Both the position numbers and the translations under genes were made by a program. Positions 1 to 9,671 of a stretch of 31,523 nt of DNA are shown in pieces. The stretch is from Chara braunii. Taxonomy: Eukaryota; Streptophyta; Charophyceae; Charales; Characeae. The notes beneath the pieces were generated by a model. It ran no database searches. It saw nothing but the letters and a program-made list of their open reading frames with translations, and was not told the DNA's origin. Location: the NCBI GenBank assembly GCA_003427395.1, contig BFEA01000771.1, positions 48,978 to 80,500 of the forward strand, in the 5' to 3' direction. Numbering within the stretch: position 1 is the stretch's first letter; every line of letters starts with the position of its first letter.

Positions 1-3
1 GGC

Positions 4-107
4 GTGTGTGTGTGTGTGTGTGTGTGCGTGTACCAGGGGGAGGGGACGGAGGACCCCTCCCCCACCAATCAATCAATCAATCAATCAATTAATCAATCAC
101 AACCAAC

Positions 108-144
<37 letters not shown>

Positions 145-163
145 TATCTATCAATCAATCATT
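4..163 (-). repeat. Low-complexity cassette, copy 1: (GT)n, G-rich core, (TCAA)n
   Basis: A GT run (about 4-26) is followed by a G-rich then C-rich core and a long TCAA-type tetranucleotide tract (about 66-163). Read on the minus strand the order is TGAT repeats, GGTAG-like junction, G-run, C-rich core, CA repeats. The same order appears on the plus strand at 21301-21420 and 22146-22225, so this is a dispersed composite cassette and not a chance microsatellite. Open frames across it are repeat translations. Confidence 0.75.
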
Positions 164-485
164 TTTCTTTTTCTTTTCTTTTCACACACCAAAAACCACC
201 CCCCCGAAAATATTTTTTTTTTAATTTTTTTTTGTTCAAGGGGGTAGGGTCGGGGTTCTAGACTCCCAATCCGCAACCCCCTTCCCCAACCCCGTTTCCC
301 CTCGGTCGCGGTGAGCCGCCGAAGACCGCGACCTCTCGGTCGCGGGGGATTCATAGGGGAGAAATCTATCTCGATACTGGCCTATTCAGAGTAAAGGGCG
401 AGCATGAGATGCACGACGAGAGTGGAAGGTTAAAAGTCGTTTTAAGAGTCGTAAAAAAGTAGACCGACAAAAATGACCGATCCTG
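164..485. other. Non-coding flank upstream of the gag remnant
   Basis: T-rich, then C/G-rich sequence, with two close copies of a CTCGGTCGCGG motif near 300-350. No gene, primer-binding site or LTR end could be recognised. It may contain the leader of the retroelement that follows. Confidence 0.4.
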
Positions 486-1001
486 ATGAGTGAGGTCCTT
501 CCATTTCGACCCTTGTTTCCGCGGGGAAGGGGAGCAGGTAGGTTAAGTGGGGAAGAGACAAAGCGACTCTTGGACTCTTTGGACTCGTTATCTCTGAAAG
601 AAGTGTTCCCTTACGTAATTGTTAGGTATGAGGTTTCAAAGGAGCTTGATTGGGAGCACGATAGTCTCTGCATACCAACCTGTTACTTCGTCGATCTTGA
701 CGATACACGGATCTACGTACCAAAAGTTGGGAATAGAGGCCGATGGTATGAGAGTTGGTGGGACCGAGCCGTCGGGATAGTCCTGGAGGAGAAAGAGCGA
801 CTGGAGAGCGAAGATGAGATTTATTGGTGGAGTACTGATGTTGTGCCGTTTGTAGGAATACCCAAACCTCAGGCTAGCGTGGACGCGCTGCGAAGGAATG
901 GGTGGGAAGCGGTAATATATTTTTTGCGGAGAATTAAGGAAGGAGAGTCGACGGGGAGTAACTCAGCTAAGATCGAGAGTGATGTCGGGGGCAGTAACTG
1001 A
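486..1001 (+). CDS. N-terminal segment of a retroelement gag-like polyprotein (171 aa, uncharacterised)
   Basis: An open frame of 171 codons starting at ATG 486. The protein is acidic and rich in Trp and Arg, with an amphipathic Leu-rich segment near residues 30-45 and a Trp-rich patch (WYESWWD) near residue 90. I do not recognise a domain. It is followed on the same strand by about 1.7 kb of Glu/Arg-rich frames broken by stops, leading into a recognisable gag core and zinc knuckle at 2671-3866. It is therefore most simply the surviving N-terminal part of one long gag polyprotein. A separate small ORF of the element is the alternative. No promoter or splice signal is evident. Confidence 0.45.
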   Translation: MSEVLPFRPLFPRGRGAGRLSGEETKRLLDSLDSLSLKEVFPYVIVRYEVSKELDWEHDSLCIPTCYFVDLDDTRIYVPKVGNRGRWYESWWDRAVGIVLEEKERLESEDEIYWWSTDVVPFVGIPKPQASVDALRRNGWEAVIYFLRRIKEGESTGSNSAKIESDVGGSN

Positions 1002-2675
1002 CGAGATAAAAGTCAACAGGGTATCCTTTGCCGACACTAGAACATCCGTCATTCGAATCCGGACGACGCGAACGCTGGACGACCGAGGCAGCCGGCGCCT
1101 GGCCGAGGAAGCTATCGAGTGTGCGTGACCTAGGCTGCTCGAGTTAGTGGTAGCCGAGAGCAGGATAACTTATGACGTGATGGTGTGATCAGAAAGATGG
1201 ATAAGGTACGAAGTAAAGAGAGACGAAACGGTCCAATAGGCACAATCCCGCCTCTGAGGGGAAGAGATGAGAAGATCAATTCGCTCATTGAGTTGTTTTT
1301 GGACCTGATAAACGATAAGGTAGTGAAACTAGTGGAAGGATACAAGGATTGGTGGCATTCCACGGACGAACAAGGGCTCTTCGCACTTTAAAGGAGAGTC
1401 GAAAAGTTAGCAGCGATTTACAAAGAGGAGAAGAGAATATAATAAACTGGAGGAATGGGTTATTGGCCAGGGTAATACGAAAAGTCCGTAACAAAGCCAA
1501 CGAGAGAAGGGATGGCTAGTTGTCACAAAGAGGGTGAGAAATATCACTTGATTACGGTAGCGGAGGCAGAAAGTTCCCTTGCACGAGCTAGAGTGGAGGC
1601 GATACACGAAGAGAGGTTAAGCTAGGACGAGGAAGCCGAATGCACGAGGAGAGTGGTGACAGAAGCAAGGAGATGTGCAATATGGCAAGCGGCGGACGAG
1701 CTTCGATTGGCAAAAATTGAGATTCGTACAAGACTATTTGAAGAAAACGATCTTCCGTACGTGGAGAGAGACAATAGCGGAAGCAAAGGAGAGACTAAGG
1801 GAGGACGCGAGAGAATTCAGATAGTTGTCTAAGATCGTGGTTGACGGAGTTTGTTGAGAACTTTGGAAGCTCACTTGCGCGACTCGAGGGTCGTGTTGAC
1901 GACCGGCTTAGTTGTTGGGGCTGAAGGGGAGGACACAGACTTCGAGGCACTGCTGAAAATTCTGGAGAGTTCGATCGAAAGAATCTCAGCCGCCTTGAAT
2001 TAAGTGTCTGAAAATTAGTTGGGAAGAATGAATGCCAAGGGGCTTATTTGACTTCGATTGGGGGAGACGTAAAAAAACAGGAATCAAGGACGAATAGTCC
2101 TGAAAGAAATATGGGTGTGAAGTCTATTAGAGACGCGGAGAAACTAAGGAAGGTCGTAAGGGAGTTAGAGATTCAGGTCAAGGAATTCGAAGGACGAAAC
2201 GCAAGGAGAGAAAGTTGGAGGAATGAGGTTCTCACAAGACCCAGAGTGGCGAGGTTTACGGACTCAGGGGTAAGAGACTCCTGGTGAGAAAATCTTGGGG
2301 AGCCTTACAGAAGAAGTCCCTATTCGATGACGTACCCGTCGAGCTCCTATGTTCCTCCCTTCTTTGGGCCCCCTGTATACCACCCGCCTTCGTTTGCAGG
2401 GACTCAAACAGTTTTCACTGGGCAGAATGTCTCTGAGTTCCTGGACGACTGAGAGGTTATTGGGCTAAGAGAGGAATGGACAGACCAAGAGATAATGGCA
2501 AATTTTCTCCACCATACTGCTCCTTAGATAGACCGAGAGGTAAGGGAGGCCATCCTCGACGATGGTCGGTGGTTGACGTTTAGGGAATGAGTTACTCGAG
2601 TTTTCGTTTGTGACAAAATCTCTTACTCGGTAGAGGATTTGAAAGAAATGAAAAAGGAGGAGAATGAGAGTTGGT
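1002..2675 (+). pseudogene. Decayed middle of the gag polyprotein
   Basis: Charged, helix-prone peptides continue here in pieces: one frame covers 1185-1391 and, after stops, 1512-1830; another covers 2048-2675. In the latter, stops at 2285, 2450, 2525 and 2588 interrupt an otherwise continuous reading. It contains a Pro/Tyr/Ser-rich linker (about 2310-2400) and then a gag-core-like helical region. At about 2672-2676 the reading must shift by one base to join the Trp-Trp...Phe...Arg-Arg-Tyr segment of the next ORF. Several stops look like TGG to TGA or CAG to TAG changes, as expected from cytosine deamination of a silenced, methylated element. The frames are seen directly; the deamination explanation is inference. 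Confidence 0.6.
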
Positions 2676-3870
2676 GGCGTTCGCAAGAAGATATGAGAAG
2701 TCCTCGAACCCACTAGTAGACGAAAGATTTATTGGAGAAATAGAGAGATGTGGGATATTCTTAGGTTCTCTACCACAAGAAAAACGTAAGATGGTGGTAA
2801 GGGAGCTTCCCGTTAAGAGGTTGACATTTGCGCATGTCAAAGTCTTAGCCCATGATATAGCAGAACGCAATGTCAGGTCCTATATGTTGAAAGTTCTGGA
2901 TAATTTGGGGACGGTAGTGACTCCTGGTAGAGGAGGAGGAAGACTCCAAACCGAAGAACGGAAGGTTAGGGTGGAAGGAAAAAACACAAATTTGAATTCA
3001 CCCAAAAGGGAGGAACCTGGCACAAGCGATGGGGATAATTTGGGGAAGGGAGTGACTCCTGGTAGAGGAGGAGGAAGACTCCAAACTGAAGAACGGAAGT
3101 TTAGGGTGGAAGGAAAAGACACAAATTCGAATTCACCTAGAAGGAGGGAACCTGGCAGAAGCGATGGGGAATGTAGAAAAGAGAACCGAGGGGACGTGAA
3201 AAGAAATGATGGCGAATGGGGCACCTCTAAACGGTCGAATACGAAAGACAACCGATGGAAATCCAGGGATGAGATAGAGGCCAAGAGACCAGAAAAGCGT
3301 GAGGACGAGATGGCGAAAGAGATAGAGACATTGAAGGCGACGATGGAGAAGCTGCAGAATAGCAGCCAGAGAAAGGAAGAGTCACCTGCCCGGTCCACTC
3401 CACGACAAGAGACTCGAGAGAAAGGGGACCCTACTCCAAAGCGGACGTGGAATGATAAGGCATGTATGTATTGTGGCGACGAGGACCACAGAAAGAGGGA
3501 TTGTCAGCCAATGATTGATGCGTTGAGGGACGAGATCATTGAACTGGATGACAAAAAATATAGGATTTGGGCGAATGAGGGGAAACATGTGCCCTTCCTG
3601 CCATCAATGAAGATAAACGTGGATATTTGCAGGAGGCGAATGACAGAGGCGAAGGGTAAGCAAGGGCAGGGGTCCATGTCAGCGAAGGTCTCAAGGATAA
3701 CCTTCGAGGACGAAGAAGAGGAACCACCCCGAAGCCTGGGGATGGGGATTTCATCCATTAAGTTCGAGGAGACCATGAGCGACAATGTGGTGCATGTCTG
3801 CGCCCAAGGAATTGGGGAGTCTAGCCAAGGGAGGAAATATGACACGCTGTGTGTCCGAACATGCCGTTAA
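2671..3870 (+). pseudogene. gag: C-terminal part of Ty3/gypsy-like Gag with CCHC zinc knuckle
   Basis: A 399-codon open frame; its apparent TTG start is only the point where a frameshift joins upstream gag, so it is not a true start. Order: end of the gag-core helical domain (W..F..R..YEK, residues 1-75), a tandemly duplicated 45-residue Gly/Arg-rich segment (about 77-166), a Lys/Glu-rich coiled-coil-like stretch (about 205-240), then a retroviral-type knuckle of form CX2CX4HX4C at 3463-3504 (Cys, Cys, His and Cys all present), then an acidic tail. In this family Gag forms the particle and the knuckle binds element RNA. The frame ends at the border of the insertion starting near 3845, so the last residues and the stop come from foreign sequence. 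Protease and reverse transcriptase, normally next, are missing. Confidence 0.8.
2899..3168 (+). repeat. 135-bp in-frame tandem duplication inside gag
   Basis: Two adjacent copies (2899-3033 and 3034-3168) of a 135-bp segment, both beginning GATAATTTGGGG. Each encodes 45 residues with a Gly-Arg-rich centre (PGRGGGRLQTEERK). The copies differ by only a few substitutions and keep the frame, so the duplication is younger than the element and preceded its inactivation or was neutral. Confidence 0.9.
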
Positions 3871-4052
3871 AATCCGTTGAACCCCGTTGAATCGCCCCAG
3901 GGGCCTCGTTGAATCCCATTTAACGGAAAAACGGGGGTCTTTCATTGAATCCGAAAAAACGGGATGGGCATGTTGGGCCTCGGACGCATGGCTCTACGCG
4001 CCCAAACACTAAAAACAAGAAAGAAAGAAAAAAATGACCCCTATTAACGGGG

Positions 4053-4123
4053 TGGGGTGGCGAAAAATACCCCTCCCTCCCGAAAATTAAACTACAAGAG
4101 GGAAAAAAGTTGGGGCCACCCCA
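4053..4123. repeat. 9-bp perfect inverted repeat
   Basis: TGGGGTGGC (4053-4061) pairs perfectly with GCCACCCCA (4115-4123) across a 53-base loop. It lies in an A/C-rich part of the insertion; no function is evident. Confidence 0.6.
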
Positions 4124-4375
4124 TCCCCCAACATTGTGAGCACATGTGTGTGCATGTGGGTGCATGTCTTTTTTTTTTTTTTTTTTTTTACCAATGCTCC
4201 AATCTATTCATCCAGTCTCATTTCTGAAGGGCCCCTATGGATTAGCAAGGACCCCTCGTGGAGCAGAGATGGACATTAGACTTGTAGACTACTTGTGTGG
4301 GCTGATAATATATACTCCGGATTCGAATTCAGGTATGTGGCACTCTGTGCGTTACAGTTATGGGTTACTAATTCT

Positions 4376-4495
4376 CTGTTTTCTCATTTTTCTATTGTTT
4401 CTCGTTTTGCTTTTGTTTCTCGTTTTTCTTTTGTTTTCTCGTTTTTCTTTTGTTTTCTCATTTTTCTTTTGTTTTTTTCTCGTTTTTCTTTTCTT
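4376..4495. repeat. T-rich minisatellite (about 18-20 bp unit)
   Basis: Repeats of TTTCTCGTTTTTCTTTTG, about five to six degenerate copies. Open frames here encode only Phe/Leu-rich repeats and are not genes. Confidence 0.8.
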
Positions 4496-4518
4496 AGGAA
4501 TATGTGCAGTGGCCCTAA

Positions 4519-4935
4519 GGGCCTCTACTCACCACATGCTGAAAGGCCTTCCACGATTCAGACCCCAAATTCGGGTCTCAGGGTCAGAGGCCCTGACCAA
4601 GAAAGGGCCGAGTTAGTCAATTTCAGAAAGTCATAGTCGAGTACCTTAGCAGTCCAATCCAACAGACACCCAACAAACAATCACATCAGGGGCAAAAATC
4701 ACGTTCCATAATGAAAGTCATATTGAAGAGTCACATCCCACGAGTAACGGGCAGTTCCACATGCCAGATCTGTGTCCTAGTGGCAGGAGTCACAGTCCAC
4801 AATCGAAATTATATGCCAAAATCGAAAAGTCGTGACTCAAAGGCCCAAGCAGCAGCAGACCAATGGAAATTCGGGAAGGTTTCGGGCCTTGACATTTAAA
4901 AGCAGACAGGTGGTGGGCCTCTACTCACCACATGC
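4519..4935. repeat. 21-bp direct repeat pair, 396 bp apart
   Basis: An identical 21-base sequence beginning GGGCCTCTACTCACCAC occurs at 4519-4539 and 4915-4935. It may mark an internal duplication in the insertion. The segment between holds no recognisable gene. Confidence 0.7.
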
Positions 4936-4983
4936 ACAAAAGACAAAACATATGGCGGAGTATTATTCCACGTTCTAGCAGAA

Positions 4984-5020
<37 letters not shown>

Positions 5021-6180
5021 CCCCAGGGTGTTGTAGAGACCAAGGACCAGACCCGCGGTGATTACTAGTAGCAGCAGCCAATGGTTGTCCTGACAGGACA
5101 GGCCACCTACCCCACCCATCCACACGTTAATACTCCCAGCGCACCCCCTGTCCCTACTATCCTACCTCAGTGTGACAAGCACTCAGGCCCATCACCCTAC
5201 CACTGCTACCAGTATTGAGGGCAACTTGGACCAGACAGCAGTGACAAGCGCCAGGGTTGGGTCAACCTCCCAACCCTAATGGAAGCGGAAGCGGACGAAC
5301 CTTGTCGTACGGGAACTTCGGACGCCAGACTCATGCAATCTTCTACAGGCTCAATTCAGAGAGTCTACCCTGCAGGATTACCTAAGCAAGGCAGGTCAGC
5401 ACTCGCAGACACACCCTACCGTCCTTCCCCTAGCTTACCCAACGCTAGGCGGAACTCAAACTAGCCGGAGCGACTTATATCCCTACCCTACCCTAGAGCT
5501 AAGCCATGCATGCGTAGACCCCGTCATGCACATTTTGTGAGTACGGCAGCCAAACCCTGAGGAATCTGCCCCCACATTCCCCACCCCCACCCCCCAAAAT
5601 CTGCCCCCACATCCCCCATCCCCCATCTGCCCACCCCCATCGCCCCCAATTGTGTGTTTTTTTGTATGTTTGTGTGTGTTGTATGGGTGTAAGTGTGTTT
5701 AAGTGTGTTTGTGTGTGTTGTGTGTCTGTGTGTATGTGTTTATGTGTTTGTGTGTGTTGTGTGTCTGTTTGATTGTGTGTTTGTGTGTCTGTGCATCCGT
5801 GTCTGTGTGTGTTTGCGTGTCTTTTTTTCCTTTTTTTATTTGTTTTCTATGGTTTTGATTTTTTTTTTTAAATATACGAGGTTGAAAAAAAAACAAAAAA
5901 AAAAAGTTGTTGTACATCTTTGAAAGATCTACACCCCTATATTTTTTATTTGTTTTTTTTTTTTTTTTAGCGTTTAAAAAATCTCTGTGACACCTTAAAA
6001 AAAAACACTCATTTCATTTTTTTTTTTTGTTTTTTTTCATTGTGTTTATGTTTTTGATTTTTTTTAAGTATACTTAAACATCAAAAAATAAAAATAAAAA
6101 TATAAGATTGTAGTCCTCGAAAAGACCTATAACCCCTTTTTTTTTTTTTTTTTAATTATGTTTAGCCTAGGAAAAAAATC
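4936..6180. other. Non-coding interior: T runs and TG-rich tract
   Basis: Contains a 28-base T run near 4989-5016, C-rich CCCCCAC-type repeats at about 5565-5645, a TGTGTGTT/TGTGTTTG tract at about 5650-5820, and several A and T runs up to 6150. Frames of 60-76 codons here translate simple repeats. No gene seen. Confidence 0.7.
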
Positions 6181-6315
6181 ATTGCGGACCGCGCTTTTAC
6201 CCGTCCAACGAGCGTTTCAACGGGGATTCAACGCGGATTCAACGCGGATTCAACGCGGATTCAACGTGGAACCTGCGTTGAATCCAAAATCAGACACATA
6301 GCGCCTAAGAATGGT

Positions 6316-7414
6316 ATGCCAATGAGTGTAGTATTCGATGAGAAAGAGCAGAGGGAGATAATTGTTGAACTTCACGATGAAATCGTTGGAGGTCATAAAG
6401 GAGTGGAGGGGACCTTTGAGAAAGTCAGGAATCTTTACTGGTGGGATGACTTATATAAAGACCTAGAGTCCTACAGCAAACATGTGAAGAGTGTTTGAAG
6501 AGAGCGGTAGTCAAATATACGGAACCGTTGTTTCCTTCTTATCCGACGACAGTTGGCCAGAAGATTCATGTGGACTTAGTCAAGATGCCCAAGGGAGAAG
6601 GAGGGATAATTACGTCCTGGATATTATGGACGGCCTGACAGGGTTCACAAAAGCCTGGGCATTACGTCAGAAGACGGGGAAAGTTGTAGGTAAGTGTCTG
6701 ACGGAGTATATCACCCGATACGGATGCGTTTGGAAGATCGTCATGGATAGGGGATCAAAGTTCATGGCTAAGGAAGTTCAAACTTTGCTACAAAGGACAA
6801 GGATCCGAGCATCGTTATCTACGACGTACCATCCCCAGACTAACGCTCTTGTAGAAAGGGGACATCAATCCTTGGTGAATGCTCTAGTCAAGTGGTGTGT
6901 GGGGAGAGAGAAGAAGTGGCCGAAATACCTGAGGTTCACGGTCTGGACGGATAATGTCACGGTTCGAACCACCACTGGTTACCCACCCCACACTCTGTGG
7001 TTTGGAAGACACTGTTCTTTGCCCATAGAGTTCCATATGGACTCATGGACAAAGATAGATTGGGATGTGGTGTCGACTAGGGATGAACTACTAGGCACTA
7101 GAATTAAGCAGATAGCTGAGACGCTGGAAGAAAACACTATGGACGCCATGGAGAGGTTGAAAACTCAGAGGGAAAAGAACAAGGAAAGGTGGAACAAAAA
7201 TCTCAGAGTTAGGCAAGAAGGGATACCTGCCGGAAGCCTAGTCTTACTCTACGATTCGACCCTAGAAAGGACGTGGTCAGGGAAGCTGGCAAATAGGTGG
7301 ATGGGGCCCTACCGCATGGTCGAGAGACTAGAAGGAGGGGCTTACTTGCTTGGGGAGCTAGACGGGGCTAGATGGAAAGAGTCGGTGTCTGGAGCCCATT
7401 TAAAAGTGTTTTGA
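6316..7414 (+). pseudogene. int: Ty3/gypsy-type integrase with two frameshifts
   Basis: Integrase inserts retroelement cDNA into the genome. The zinc-binding domain is split by a frameshift: His codons at 6373 and 6394 lie in one frame, and the Cys pair (6483, 6492; CX2C) in another, shifted at about 6481. A second shift at about 6607 restores the frame of the core. All three catalytic acidic residues are still present: Asp at 6573, Asp at 6746 (MDRGSKF context) and Glu at 6854, with exactly 35 residues between the last two (DD35E). The C-terminal GPY/F module is at 7304 onward, ending in the usual HLKVF; no chromodomain follows. The 307-codon frame beginning at 6491 therefore has an out-of-frame first ~38 residues. 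The upstream pol domains are lost to the 3845-6303 event, so the element cannot move by itself. Confidence 0.88.
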
Positions 7415-7438
7415 GAACGAGGAGCAGCTTGCCCGATC

Positions 7439-7855
7439 TTGAAGAAGGACAAGGGAAAAGAAAAGGTTGAAGAGGAGTCGGCAGAACCCTCAGAAGAGTC
7501 CTCTACAGAGCCCTCGAAAGAACCTAAGTCATCTACCTACGAAAGAGGAGAAAGCTTCAAAAAGCCTATAAAGAGAAGACGAGAGAGGATCTTGGGCGTC
7601 AGAAACAGTCAGAGAAAAAACACGAAGAAAAGGAAACGAAAGGTCTTAGAGTCGGCCACGCTAAGGAGAGAGAAAAGACGAAAGGTTAAAGAGACTATTA
7701 AGGTCACGATAATCGTAGGCGAGGGCGAGGATAAGCGTCACCATAAAAAGAAACGACGAACGGTTAAAAAACGATTAGCGGTCAAAAAGAAAATGATTAA
7801 GAAAAAGCGGAGCGAGAAAAAGGAACAAGAGAAAAGGACCCGACGAAAGCGGTGA
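7439..7855 (+). CDS. Lys/Arg/Glu-rich small protein downstream of integrase (138 aa)
   Basis: A frame of 138 codons, in the same frame as integrase and separated from it by a TGA (7412-7414) and eight codons. It starts with a Ser/Glu/Pro-rich acidic part (residues 5-40) and then is almost entirely Lys, Arg and Glu, with many KKR/RRK clusters that resemble nuclear localisation signals. It could be a C-terminal tail of pol severed by one stop, or a small extra ORF before the 3' end of the element. No domain is recognised. Low complexity makes the coding status uncertain, although the frame survives where neighbouring gag and integrase frames are broken. Confidence 0.4.
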   Translation: MKKDKGKEKVEEESAEPSEESSTEPSKEPKSSTYERGESFKKPIKRRRERILGVRNSQRKNTKKRKRKVLESATLRREKRRKVKETIKVTIIVGEGEDKRHHKKKRRTVKKRLAVKKKMIKKKRSEKKEQEKRTRRKR

Positions 7856-7896
7856 GGAAAAATCTTGGGTTGATTGGTAGAGATTAGGAGTCAAGT

Positions 7897-9207
7897 TGAA
7901 TAGGCATTTAAAAAGGTACTGAGTGTTTTATTCTGGAAGGTTAGACAAAGGTTGGGGCTAGTATGGTTAAGGTGAGGAGTATGAGTGTCGAGAGTGGTTG
8001 AAGTTGATCCAGTGTAGTGTGTGGTTTGCCGATGTTGAGTACTTGATGCGATTATACATATGTTTTAAGAGTGGAAGTCAAATTTTGACTTTGTCTGCGA
8101 TTATAAGTATATTTCGAAGGGAGTCACACTTTGATTGTGAGAGTGTTCGTCACATTTTTTTTTTATAACCCTCTTTGTTTATGTGTGGTATTTTCACGTT
8201 GTCCAATATAACCATGCATATTGGTCAAATAGACTTATATTGAGAGAAAAAGGAAGAATTTTTTTTTCCTATCCTTTGTTTTTTAGAGTTTCTATAGTTG
8301 GACGCTAAAGTCCATAGGAGCTGTCAAAGTCAAACCCTCTGACTTGTTTCTAGGTCTCCAATGATGGAGCCCCTCTTTCAGTGTTAGGGGCGTTCAGCTG
8401 CTACAAAGGGGCCGAGGCCCGCCTACCACTTGTCTGCGCAGGGTGCAAAAGAGGATAAGATTCGCAACCGCCTTTGCGGTTGTATAACTTCGAGAGATTA
8501 ATCCCTCAAAGCCCGTGTCAGTCGACACTTGAGTGTCGAAAGCGACCCTCAAGACCATTGAGGGTCACATGATTATGGGTACTACATAGTACGTCATCAC
8601 TACGACTGCTTGCATAATTATGCATTGCTAGTCGATAAGAGGAAGTCGGCATCCGCTCGATATTTATTCTGAGTCTCTCGTGTTACGCCTCACTGAACCT
8701 TGTGCTAGAAACGTTGTGGGTTGGATAAAAAAAGGGACTGGGAGCGTTTTGTGTGTCTACTTTAACTTTTAATTTGGCATGGTGTGATGCGTGGTTAGAT
8801 GAACTCGTCCTAGTCAACCGTCGTCGAGTCGTGCTTGGGACATCAGTCCCCGGTGTGTCGGCTCACGTACGGGTCCGATTAAGGTATGTGACAACAAATA
8901 CCTCCTATGCTACAGCGTATGAGAAATGCCTTCGACTGGGTCACCTCTGCAATTGCAACTGAGTAACTTTCTCACGTGGTTCGGTAGCTCGGCGGGGATA
9001 AGCCCGTCCAAGGGTGGTGACAGCCCCTTGGGCGGAGGTAAGTTGTACCTCGCATGACCCTATTCTATCATAGGGGTTCGCAAGAGGTATGGCTGACGTA
9101 GTCGGCAATGTGGCGAAAGATCCACTGCGAAGAAGTCGTGCACAAATCTTGCATGACACGGTTGGGAGAGTTCCCTTGCGGAACTGATGAGCTCGACAAC
9201 GTGTGCA
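7897..9207 (+). repeat. Structured block X, copy 1 (LTR-like, ~1.31 kb)
   Basis: First of three diverged copies (also 17785-19051 and 29467-30727) of a ~1.3 kb block starting TGAATRG-CATTTAA and ending after GACANC...CA. It has no gene. It carries many hairpins: 8466-8481 (AACCGC/GCGGTT), 8522-8539 (TCGACACT/AGTGTCGA), 8544-8566 (GACCCTCAA/TTGAGGGTC), 9005-9034 (CCGTCCAAGGG/CCCTTGGGCGG with a GTGACA loop) and 9057-9077. Several have compensatory changes in the other copies. Because X lies both before the array (here) and after P (17785, 29467), it behaves like the LTR of a non-coding element, and here it also sits where the 3' LTR of the gag/integrase element should be. No primer-binding site was recognised. 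Confidence 0.7.
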
Positions 9208-9321
9208 TTAAATTTAAGTTTTATTTTTTTATGCTTTTTAAAATTCAGAATGAGAGAGGAATGAAGTAGGGGGAAGGTGGCAGGAAGGTGGTTTTGACTG
9301 AGGCTGTGGGTCATACAAAGG

Positions 9322-9671
9322 GCCAGACATTTGTTCTTAAGTTGAATGACCTGACTGCTATGTTTCTTTGGATTGCCTTCTAATGGGCCAGACAATGCTT
9401 CTAAGTTAAATAGTATAGTCATTGTGGCTTTGATTTCGGATATGCATGAATTATTTTTCCGAACCAACAAATTGTTCTAAAGTTGAATTGTTTGGTCTAC
9501 CTGCGTTTTTGGAGGTTTCCGAATGGATCTTGGGCATTTGTTTCTAAGTTGAATGACCTAGGATCCATGCTTTTCTTTGAGTTCTTGCGGAAAGAGTTGA
9601 GTAATTGTTTCTAAGTTGAATGACTCAACTCTTTCTGTGTTTCTTTCTAAAGGAATTGAGGTTGAGACTAA
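9322..9671 (+). repeat. Hairpin array A, units 1-5 and left arm of unit 6
   Basis: Units lie at 9322-9356, 9385-9420, 9461-9498, 9524-9567 and 9590-9635; the left arm of unit 6 ends at 9671. Each has the core TTGTTTCTAAGTTG with flanking stem arms that differ between units. Unit 5 has a perfect 13-bp stem (9590-9602 with 9623-9635) and unit 4 a stem of more than ten pairs (TGGATC.../...GGATCCA). In unit 3 the normally constant CATT/AATG has become AATT/AATT and still pairs. Units 1 and 2 are degenerate. Confidence 0.85.

Larger units (their letters stand above)
3845..6303. mobile_element. Non-coding insertion with short terminal and subterminal inverted repeats (probable non-autonomous DNA transposon)
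   Basis: This ~2.46 kb block separates gag from integrase. The ends are imperfect inverted repeats: 3845-3858 (CGCTGTGTGTCCGA) against 6290-6303 (TCAGACACATAGCG), 12 of 14 paired. Just inside are GTTGAATCC-type motifs on the left (about 3872-3952) and GGATTCAAC motifs on the right (about 6213-6285, four near-identical units in a row), in opposite orientation, which is typical of DNA transposons. No transposase was seen. I found no convincing target-site duplication, and the superfamily (CACTA, hAT or Mutator-like) is unresolved. Because protease, RT and RNase H are also missing, a deletion accompanied or followed the insertion. Confidence 0.55.

Noticed and set aside
2880-3845. Minus-strand frames of 172, 113 and 72 aa opposite gag
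   Set aside because: They are shadows of the plus-strand coding sequence and have no motif of their own.
4146-4636. Phe/Leu-rich frames that look like membrane proteins
   Set aside because: They are translations of a T-rich minisatellite in two overlapping frames.
9183-9205. CTGATGAG motif suggesting a hammerhead ribozyme (as in retrozymes)
   Set aside because: The GAAA half of the core and the required stems are absent, and X2 and X3 lack the motif at the same position.
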